From JAPLDA01 sp043783155 (GTDB taxonomy: Bacteria > Bacteroidota > Bacteroidia > AKYH767-A > 2013-40CM-41-45), in the NCBI GenBank assembly GCA_043783155.1, contig JAYVZS010000066.1, positions 1 through 32,411 on the forward strand: a stretch of 32,411 bases of DNA, written 5' to 3'. Made by a program: the position numbers and the translations under genes. Below the pieces are notes generated by a model. That model did not search any database, was not told the origin of the DNA, and was given only the letters and a program-made list of their open reading frames with translations. Positions 22,802-29,793 of this stretch are shown one piece after another (positions within the stretch are counted from its first letter, which is position 1; every line of letters starts with the position of its first letter).

Positions 22802-23989
22802 ATGAAAAAGGTTGGTTTATTTTTATTCACGATGTGTATGACGGCAACGCTCACATATTCGCAGAAATCAAAAGTGAAAGCAGCGTATAATTATTACAAA
22901 GATCCGTATAATGATTATGAGAAAGCTAAATCCGCAATTGATGAAGCGATAACAGATGAACAGTCGAAAGGGATGGAGATGACGTGGTATTACCGTGGTC
23001 TTATCTATAGCGCGATTTTCAAAAATGAAAAATACGGTTTTCTCTGCGACAATTGCCTGCAAACTGCTTACGATGCATACAATAAATCACTTGAGATAAA
23101 TCAGAAGAATGAATGGGGTGATGAAATTAAAGCCGTCCGAATTCCCTGGCTCACGAACCAGATTTTCGGACAGGGAGTTGATCAGTTCAAGGTAAAAAAA
23201 TACGCTGAGGCATTGACAGCTTTTGAGTTCGTTTTAAAAATTACTCCGGGCGATACCTCTATTCTTTTAAACTCTGCATACTCGGCTGAGCTTGCCGGTA
23301 AAAAAGATAAAGCGGAACAATATTATAGTCGCCTTGTCAGCATGAAATACAATGATGATAAAATCTATCTCGCGTTATCTAATCTCTACAAACAGGATAA
23401 AGATACTGCGCGTGCATTGATGACATTGAAAGACGGACGAAAAATTTATCCGGATACGCTCAGTCTCATGCTTGCTGAAATCAATATTTACCTCGCTGCC
23501 GGAAAAAACATGGAGGCGACTTCTGATTTAGATGCCGCTATTAAGAAGGACCCGAAGAACATCAGCTTGTACCTCGCATTAGGCAGCGCGTATGATAATC
23601 TTGCGAATCCGAAAGATGCCAATGGTAATGATCTTCCTAAGCCATCGAACTTTGAGGAGTTAATCGGGAAAGCAGAAGGGGTATACAAGCAAGGGTTAGG
23701 TGTTAATCCGAACAATTTCGAAATTAATTTCAATCTGGGCGCATTGTATTTTAACCAGGCGGCGGAGATGGCCAATGCCGGAAATAACATTAAATCAAAT
23801 GATGAATTTGCCAAGGCAAAGCAGAAGTATGATCAGAAATTTAAAGACTCTGAACCCTACCTTGAAAAAGCATTGGAGTTAATTCCGAATGATAAGAGTA
23901 CATTAAATTCGCTAAAACAATTATATGTGAGAACCGGCGAGACAGACAAGTACAATAAAGTAAAAACACTATCTGACTCGTTGAAATAA
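22802..23989 (+). CDS. Exported TPR protein A, paired with the M16 peptidase
   Basis: A 395-residue tetratricopeptide protein. A signal peptide (VGLFLFTMCMTATLTYSQ, cut near residue 21) exports it to the periplasm. About eight TPR-like helix pairs can be traced, for example KKYAEALTAFEFVLKITPGD and KKDKAEQYYSRLVSMKYND. A CDNC (about residues 80-83) could bind metal or form a disulfide. The last 90 residues, including NDEFAKAKQKYDQKFKDSEP and TLNSLKQLYVRTGETDKYNK, closely match the end of the TPR gene at 27061. It lies 18 bp after gyrA and is probably on the same transcript. TPRs bind proteins; the partner is unknown. Confidence 0.85.
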   Translation: MKKVGLFLFTMCMTATLTYSQKSKVKAAYNYYKDPYNDYEKAKSAIDEAITDEQSKGMEMTWYYRGLIYSAIFKNEKYGFLCDNCLQTAYDAYNKSLEINQKNEWGDEIKAVRIPWLTNQIFGQGVDQFKVKKYAEALTAFEFVLKITPGDTSILLNSAYSAELAGKKDKAEQYYSRLVSMKYNDDKIYLALSNLYKQDKDTARALMTLKDGRKIYPDTLSLMLAEINIYLAAGKNMEATSDLDAAIKKDPKNISLYLALGSAYDNLANPKDANGNDLPKPSNFEELIGKAEGVYKQGLGVNPNNFEINFNLGALYFNQAAEMANAGNNIKSNDEFAKAKQKYDQKFKDSEPYLEKALELIPNDKSTLNSLKQLYVRTGETDKYNKVKTLSDSLK

Positions 23990-24018
23990 GGTTAAAGGAA
24001 AGTTAAAAGTTAAGCCCG

Positions 24019-24061
24019 ATGATATGAATAAGGATTTCTAAAAATATATTTGTCATATCAT
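24019..24061. promoter_or_regulatory. M16 promoter box within an inverted repeat
   Basis: TATATTTG (24045-24052) is a perfect -7 box 53 bp before the M16 ATG; no -33 TTG is seen. It lies inside a 9-bp inverted repeat, ATGATATGA (24019-24027) and TCATATCAT (24053-24061), whose right arm directly abuts the box. This could be an operator or a hairpin in the gyrA-TPR transcript. Confidence 0.45.
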
Positions 24062-24105
24062 GTCGCACGAATTAAAACACTAAACTCAAAAAAAATACAA
24101 CACCC

Positions 24106-27018
24106 ATGAAAAAAATTTCATCACTAATTTTATTTATTCTGCTTTCAATCTTTAGTCAGCAATCAATGGCCCAACAATCCACATTGCTTGAAAAAGTAGT
24201 TCCTAACTTGTCGGCTACTGAGCCATCATCGAATCAAAAACTGGTGATCCCCTATGAAAAATGGAAATTACCAAACGGTCTTACGTTGATCATTCACGAA
24301 GATCATTCAGATCCGATCGTTGACGTTCGGGTAACCTATCATGTCGGATCAGCGAGAGAAAGTATCGGGAAATCCGGGTTCGCTCACTTTTTTGAACACA
24401 TGATGTTTGAAGGTTCCGATCACCTGAAAGATAAAGAACATTTTAAAATTGTGAGTAAAGCCGGTGGTACGATGAATGGAAACACGGAACGGGATGTAAC
24501 CAATTATTTTGAGACAGTTCCAAGCAATTACCTTGAAGTTGCTTTGTGGCTGGAGGCAGACAGAATGGGATTTCTGCTCGACTCAGTTACAAAAGCGAAA
24601 TTTGAAATTCAGCGTGAGACCGTTAAAAATGAAAAAGGTCAGAATGTGGAGAACCAACCGTATGCATTGGCATTTGAAGAGGTGTTAAATCAGGCGTTGT
24701 ATCCGTATGGTCATCCCTACAGCTGGCCGGTGATAGGTTATACGGATGATTTAAACCGCGTTACCGTTGATGATTTAAAAAGTTTTTTCCTTCGTTGGTA
24801 TGGTCCGAATAACGCTGTACTCACTGTATCAGGTGATGTAAATTCAAAAGATGTTTTGGCAATGACTGAAAAATATTTTGGTTCCATTCCATCTTGTCCG
24901 GAAGTTAAAAAACTCCGTATTCCTGCACCGATACTTGCCAACGATCAGTATGCGAATTACAATGACAATATTTATTTACCCCTGACATTGATGGTGTACC
25001 CGACAGTGCCTTCTTATCATCGCGACGAGGCGGCGCTTGACCTTCTTGCAAGTATGATGGGGGAGGGGAATAATTCCATTTTCTATAAGAACTTTGTGAA
25101 GAATGAGAAAGCCATCCAGGCGGGAATCAATCATTCAACAAGTGAGTTGGCTGGTGAATTCCAGGTATTGGTTTTTGCTTATCCTGATATATCGTATGCT
25201 GATTTGCCGCAAGACAAAGAAGAGATGAACAGAAAAATGCACGAGATGATTGCCAAGAACTTTGAGGAGACGGAAAAAAAGATTCACGAAACGATTGATG
25301 AATTCGAAAAAACAGGAATCACTGATGAAGCGCTGCAACGTGTGAAAGCGAACAAAGAATCACAGATAGTTGACCAGGGAACAAGCGTTTTCGAAAAAGG
25401 GATGATGCTTGCGATGTGGCATACGATTCTTGGCAAACCGTATAACCTGAACGATGAATACGATCGCTATGATAAAGTAACCAAGGATGATGTCGTGCGT
25501 GTATTTAATAAGTATATCAAAGATAAGCATGCCGCGATAGTAAATGTATACCCTAAAAATTCGGAACAGAAAGATTCTGTTAAAAGTGTGAATCCGTATG
25601 CAAACGCAAAAATCGTTGACAACCCTGAGTATGCCGGGTTAAAGTATGTAAAAGCGAAAGATAATTTTGACAGGAGTAAACAACCTGTAGAATCGACGCC
25701 GAAGGTTCCGGTTGTACCCCAATATTACACACACGATCTGAAAAATGGTTTAAAGATTATCGGTACGCAGGATTCGGAATCACCAAAGGTAGTTCTGCTC
25801 ATTACTATCAATGGAGGAGATCTTGTTGTTGGAGCTGCAGACCCAAAGAAGGTTGGGTTAGCAGAGTTGACAGCATCTATGATGGGTGAAGGAACACAAA
25901 CCTATACAACCGAACAGTTGAGTGCTGAACTTGAAAAACTCGGAAGCAGCATTGCATTTAGTGGCGGTGCCGAAAATTCGTCCATCGTAGTCAGCAGTCT
26001 TTCAAAAAATCTTGACGCAACTTTAAAATTACTTGAAGACGAACTATTCCATCCCCGTTTTGATGCTACTGATTTTAAACGGATAAAGAAGCAGTCGATG
26101 GAATCGCTTGAGAATGATAAAAAAGTTGCGCAGTCCGTTGCAAATAAACTTTACAGGAACCTGATGTTTGGCAATACCGTTTTCGGAAGTTATACGACGT
26201 ATAAAAACATGAAAAAGTTTACGCTGGATGATGTGAAGAATTATTTCCAGATGTATTATTCACCAACCGTTTCTAACCTGGTGATAGTAGGAGATATTAA
26301 AGAAAACGATATCATGGCGAAGCTTGATTTCCTGAATAAATGGCCGGCGAAAGAAGTGAAGCTCCCTGAATTTACCGGATACGCTCCGATTCAACACACG
26401 CAGATCTACCTCTCTCATAAGGACGATGCGGCACAATCCATTATCATGATTGGAAACCCGGGAATGGCGTATGATCCTACCGGAGATTATTTTAAATCGA
26501 ATGTGATGAACTATTCACTTGGAGGATCATTCAGCAGCCGATTGAATCTGAACCTTCGTGAAGATAAAGCTTATACATACGGAATCCGTTCCGGTTTTGG
26601 CGCTTCAAAATATCCGGGATCTTTTACAGTCAGTGCCAGTGTTAGAAGAACTGCGACCGATTCATCGATCACTGAAATAATGAAAGAGCTAACTAATTTC
26701 CGCAATGGCGGTTTGAAAGAAGATGAGATCGCATTCACCAGAAGTTCTTTGCTAAACAGCGAAGCGCTCAGGTATGAATCGCCGTTTCAGAAAGCTGGGT
26801 TCTTGTCGAGGATCATTCAATATAACCTCCCGAAAGATTACAATGCAGCACAGGCAAAGATTCTGAAAGAGATATCGAAAAATGAGCTGGATGAGCTTTC
26901 TAAAAAATACATCACTCCTGACAAAATGGTTATTCTCGTTGTCGGCAACAAGTATTTAATCAAAGACAAACTCGAGAAGCTTGGGTATGGCAAAGTAAAA
27001 GAAGTTGATTTGGATTAA
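24106..27018 (+). CDS. M16 family zinc metallopeptidase (fused two-half)
   Basis: Secreted peptidase of the pitrilysin/PqqL type that degrades peptides inside a clamshell chamber. A signal peptide covers residues 1-22 (ISSLILFILLSIFSQQSMA). The active half (about 50-500) has the inverted zinc motif HFFEH (94-98) with Glu97 catalytic. Glu176 in ETVKNEKGQN is the likely third zinc ligand by spacing. The second half (about 530-960) lacks HxxEH and is the structural partner. The 970-residue length means both halves sit in one chain, as in PqqL. It has its own -7 box but may also be read from gyrA. TPR paralogues flank it on both sides, which suggests a shared periplasmic function. Confidence 0.92.
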   Translation: MKKISSLILFILLSIFSQQSMAQQSTLLEKVVPNLSATEPSSNQKLVIPYEKWKLPNGLTLIIHEDHSDPIVDVRVTYHVGSARESIGKSGFAHFFEHMMFEGSDHLKDKEHFKIVSKAGGTMNGNTERDVTNYFETVPSNYLEVALWLEADRMGFLLDSVTKAKFEIQRETVKNEKGQNVENQPYALAFEEVLNQALYPYGHPYSWPVIGYTDDLNRVTVDDLKSFFLRWYGPNNAVLTVSGDVNSKDVLAMTEKYFGSIPSCPEVKKLRIPAPILANDQYANYNDNIYLPLTLMVYPTVPSYHRDEAALDLLASMMGEGNNSIFYKNFVKNEKAIQAGINHSTSELAGEFQVLVFAYPDISYADLPQDKEEMNRKMHEMIAKNFEETEKKIHETIDEFEKTGITDEALQRVKANKESQIVDQGTSVFEKGMMLAMWHTILGKPYNLNDEYDRYDKVTKDDVVRVFNKYIKDKHAAIVNVYPKNSEQKDSVKSVNPYANAKIVDNPEYAGLKYVKAKDNFDRSKQPVESTPKVPVVPQYYTHDLKNGLKIIGTQDSESPKVVLLITINGGDLVVGAADPKKVGLAELTASMMGEGTQTYTTEQLSAELEKLGSSIAFSGGAENSSIVVSSLSKNLDATLKLLEDELFHPRFDATDFKRIKKQSMESLENDKKVAQSVANKLYRNLMFGNTVFGSYTTYKNMKKFTLDDVKNYFQMYYSPTVSNLVIVGDIKENDIMAKLDFLNKWPAKEVKLPEFTGYAPIQHTQIYLSHKDDAAQSIIMIGNPGMAYDPTGDYFKSNVMNYSLGGSFSSRLNLNLREDKAYTYGIRSGFGASKYPGSFTVSASVRRTATDSSITEIMKELTNFRNGGLKEDEIAFTRSSLLNSEALRYESPFQKAGFLSRIIQYNLPKDYNAAQAKILKEISKNELDELSKKYITPDKMVILVVGNKYLIKDKLEKLGYGKVKEVDLD

Positions 27019-27060
27019 TACAAGCGCTCTGATCATTCACATTTTAATCATCCATCATTT

Positions 27061-28284
27061 ATGAAATTATCTGCTATAAAAAAAATACTGCTGATTGTTT
27101 GTCTGCTTAGTACACACACAGGTTATTCCCAAAACTTCAATGTACAAAGTGCTGCCGATTCATATAAGAACCTGCGGGAGACAAAAAACCGTCTCAAAGA
27201 GCTGACTGATGCAAAAAAATACATTGACTTAGCAGCTGCAAACGAGCAAACAGCAAATGATCCTAAGATGTGGATTTACCGGGGGAAAATTTACCTTGAA
27301 ATTGATCAGGATACTACGGAAGCCGTAAAGAGTCTGGATCCTGATGCGATTGAAAAATCAGCGATCAGTTTTATTAACTGCATGAAGACGGATACTAAAA
27401 ATAATTTCACAGATGAGTGCAAAAGCAAAATCTGGGTTGCCGGTGCACGTATAAACAATAAAGCGATTGCGGCTTTAAACAAAGCTGACTATGATAAAGC
27501 GACCAGGTATTTCAGCATTGCTTTGGAGATTATCCCGTTTGATAAAGACAACAACCTGAAGCGAAACACATCCATCACAGCGGATCTTATCACGTACAAT
27601 TTATCCAAGACAGCGATCAGAGCAAAAGACTATTCGAAAGCAAAAGGTTACCTACAAAAGCTCATTGATATCAAATACAATGACCCGATGCTTTATGTTA
27701 ATATGAGCCGGGTATACCTCGAAGAAAAGGATACAACAAAGGCATTGTCTTATGTTGAGCAAGGAAGAAAAATTTTTGAGGAAAACACATCGTTGTTGGC
27801 CGAGGAAATCAAGATATACAGTGCTCAGGGTAGATTTGATGTCTTGATTGATAAGTTTACAGAAGCCATTAATATTGATCCTGACAAGGAGTTCTTATAT
27901 TATAATCGTGCTTCTCTATACCAGGTTATCAAAAACAACGAAAAGGCTGAGTCCGATTATAAAAAGGCCATTGACCTGAAATCGGAATATTTTGAAGCAA
28001 ATTACTACCTGGGAGTTCTATATTTCAACCAAGGGGCTGATCTTGCAAATTCTGCAAAAAACATAAAAAATAATGATGAATTTGAAACTGCCAAGAAAAA
28101 ATATGATGAGAAATTTAAACAGGCAGAACCATACCTGGAAAAAGCATTGGATATAAATCCGAAAAAGACGGAAGAAGACCAAAGGTTATACAAAGCGAAT
28201 TTGAATTCATTGAAGCAATTGTATGCGCGAACAGGAGAGATGGATAAGTACAATAAGATAAAAGGGCTTCAGGAACAGAGGTAG
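27061..28284 (+). CDS. Exported TPR protein B, paralogue of TPR protein A
   Basis: A 407-residue tetratricopeptide protein with a signal peptide (ILLIVCLLSTHTGYSQ, cut near residue 24). TPR units recur, for example DYDKATRYFSIALEIIPFD, DYSKAKGYLQKLIDIKYND and NEKAESDYKKAIDLKSEY. Its C-terminal region (NDEFETAKKKYDEKFKQAEP and LNSLKQLYARTGEMDKYNK) matches that of the TPR protein at 22802, so the two arose by duplication. It starts 43 bp after the M16 gene, with no terminator between, and is ended by a 14-bp hairpin. Probably periplasmic; the binding partner may be the M16 peptidase, which is only inferred from gene order. Confidence 0.85.
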   Translation: MKLSAIKKILLIVCLLSTHTGYSQNFNVQSAADSYKNLRETKNRLKELTDAKKYIDLAAANEQTANDPKMWIYRGKIYLEIDQDTTEAVKSLDPDAIEKSAISFINCMKTDTKNNFTDECKSKIWVAGARINNKAIAALNKADYDKATRYFSIALEIIPFDKDNNLKRNTSITADLITYNLSKTAIRAKDYSKAKGYLQKLIDIKYNDPMLYVNMSRVYLEEKDTTKALSYVEQGRKIFEENTSLLAEEIKIYSAQGRFDVLIDKFTEAINIDPDKEFLYYNRASLYQVIKNNEKAESDYKKAIDLKSEYFEANYYLGVLYFNQGADLANSAKNIKNNDEFETAKKKYDEKFKQAEPYLEKALDINPKKTEEDQRLYKANLNSLKQLYARTGEMDKYNKIKGLQEQR

Positions 28285-28302
28285 AAATATACCGGATCAT
28301 TC

Positions 28303-28332
28303 GAAATAAGGGAGAAGTTTCTCCCTTATTTC
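28303..28332 (+). terminator. Hairpin terminator after TPR protein B
   Basis: A perfect 14-bp stem, GAAATAAGGGAGAA (28303-28316) with TTCTCCCTTATTTC (28319-28332), has a 2-nt nominal loop and starts 19 bp after the stop. The T-run is short, so efficiency is uncertain. Confidence 0.75.
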
Positions 28333-28335
28333 TGC

Positions 28336-28375
28336 CTATTACTATTTAACATAATCTATTACTATTTAACATAAT
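28336..28375. repeat. Perfect two-copy 20-bp tandem duplication
   Basis: Two identical 20-bp AT-rich units, 28336-28355 and 28356-28375, abut directly. The second copy's end joins GTTAA to form the 15-bp palindrome TTAACATAATGTTAA (28366-28380). It lies between the terminator and the glucosaminidase gene. Confidence 0.9.
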
Positions 28376-28561
28376 GTTAATTATAAGACAAAGCAGAGGT
28401 TCAAATTTTAGTCTTTGACCCATCTAAGCTCCTTTATTCACGGGCTCTTGCCAGTCATTCGCCAACAATTCTACCCCGGACCTTTTCCACAGAACTACAT
28501 TTACTTCAACGAGACCACACAGTCATGACGACCCAACGCGCAGTACCAAAAAAACAAAAAG

Positions 28562-29215
28562 ATGAAATCAAGCTGTTGTCATTCTCAACTACTTTATGTG
28601 GAAAACAATTGCAGTGTCTGTCTGAACTCAAACTGCGAAAATTACCTGGGGCCTATCCCGTTTATCTATTCTCCTCGATTCTGGAATAATCTCTTTGCAG
28701 GTTTCTTCTTTGCCTTTATATTCTTGTTCACTTTTGAAGATTTCAGCTACAATAGAAATCCTATAACCAATTCTGCTGAAGCTTTGTTAAAAATTCAACA
28801 AGATGAACCACTTACAGTCGATAACCTAAAGCTAGAGTTAAAGGATCTTGATGTGGCGTGTAAAGATGAGGTTTTTGCCCAATTGCAAATTGAATCAGGT
28901 CACATGACGTCTTATCTTTTCCAGAAGACTAATAACCTGTGCGGGATGCGCTATCCATTCAAACGGACCACGTCAGCCATTGGAATTTTTCTTCCTGAAT
29001 CGAACACCATTATCAAAGGTTCTCAAAGGGAATTAAAAAAATACAGTCAGCAAAACAATTATGCTGTGTATGCCACCTGGCAGGATTGCCTGAAAGACTA
29101 CAAACTTTGGCAGGACGAATGTTTCAAACTAAAAGAAAAGTATCTTTCTTTTTTAGGATCCTATTATGCCGAGGACGCTGATTATGTTCAAAAGATAAAA
29201 GAAATCAAAAAGTAA
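28562..29215 (+). CDS. Membrane-anchored glucosaminidase-domain protein with Cys-rich N-terminus
   Basis: Predicted peptidoglycan hydrolase of 217 residues. The N-terminus is cysteine rich (Cys5, 6, 17, 20 and 25, including CSVC), resembling a small zinc ribbon. A membrane segment follows (NLFAGFFFAFIFLFTF, 43-58), and then a short glucosaminidase-like domain (about 95-217). The domain keeps the catalytic-site pattern AQLQIESGHMTS with Glu111 and NNLCGMRYP (124-132), as in FlgJ/LytG-type N-acetylglucosaminidases, and an end rich in W and Y (ATWQDCLKDYKLWQDECF). The predicted topology is a cytosolic ribbon with the catalytic part outside. I kept the ATG at 28562 because an in-frame TGA lies at 28526. 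It converges on the cysteine-cluster gene with a 3-bp gap. Confidence 0.75.
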   Translation: MKSSCCHSQLLYVENNCSVCLNSNCENYLGPIPFIYSPRFWNNLFAGFFFAFIFLFTFEDFSYNRNPITNSAEALLKIQQDEPLTVDNLKLELKDLDVACKDEVFAQLQIESGHMTSYLFQKTNNLCGMRYPFKRTTSAIGIFLPESNTIIKGSQRELKKYSQQNNYAVYATWQDCLKDYKLWQDECFKLKEKYLSFLGSYYAEDADYVQKIKEIKK

Positions 29216-29218
29216 AAC

Positions 29219-29716
29219 TTACTTCTTTACAACCATCTCATTCAATCTTTCAACAATATGATAGGTAATAGGACAATACTCAAGATTCTGAATATGAATA
29301 TCGCGCTGGTACATGAAATCTTTTCGTTGTGTATGTGGAAACAACCTGCAGTCGGCCGGTCGAATTGCATATATGGTACATCGGTTGTTCTTGTCGAGAA
29401 AATGACACGGCGTCTTCTGGTGAACAATGTCTTTGTTTTCGTCCACCACTAAATATTTTTTCCAATATTCCTTTTCTGTCAACCCGACATGCGTTGAAAT
29501 ACGTTTCACATCTGCCTTCGTATATGTTGGTGTCATGGTCTTGCAGCAATTGGCGCACTGCCCGCAGTCAATTTTCTCATAGGCCTCTTTGTGCAAACGA
29601 TTCACTTTAGATTGAAGTCCAGATACTTTTCTTCTTCCCAAACCTTTCAGGAATTTCGTGTATTCCTTCAGGTTCTTCTTCATATCACTCTTAAATTTCC
29701 GCAACGTTTTATACAT
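29219..29716 (-). CDS. YkgJ family cysteine-cluster protein
   Basis: Small cytosolic protein of 165 residues with a metal-binding cysteine set of the YkgJ (Fe-S or zinc) type. CGQCANCC (Cys51, 54, 57 and 58) is followed by PCHFLDKNNRCTIYAIRPADCR (Cys104, 113 and 123) and a last Cys148 (LEYCPI). The central pattern of two cysteines around IYxxRPxxCRxFP is the family signature. The role is unknown; the metal is probably an iron-sulfur cluster or zinc. The basic N-terminal helix may bind nucleic acid or membrane, which is only a guess. It lies 77 bp downstream of the DUF5686 gene on the same strand and may be co-transcribed. Confidence 0.85.
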   Translation of the reverse strand: MYKTLRKFKSDMKKNLKEYTKFLKGLGRRKVSGLQSKVNRLHKEAYEKIDCGQCANCCKTMTPTYTKADVKRISTHVGLTEKEYWKKYLVVDENKDIVHQKTPCHFLDKNNRCTIYAIRPADCRLFPHTQRKDFMYQRDIHIQNLEYCPITYHIVERLNEMVVKK

Positions 29717-29793
29717 AGAATTTTAATTCAATAAAATGGTTAACAAAGGCATTGGTAAATTAAATCAACAGCAGATCCTACAATTATTCAACA

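Noticed and set aside
28525..28689. A 54-codon plus-strand frame overlapping the glucosaminidase start
   Set aside because: It is in another frame, lacks any recognisable pattern and overlaps a well-supported gene.
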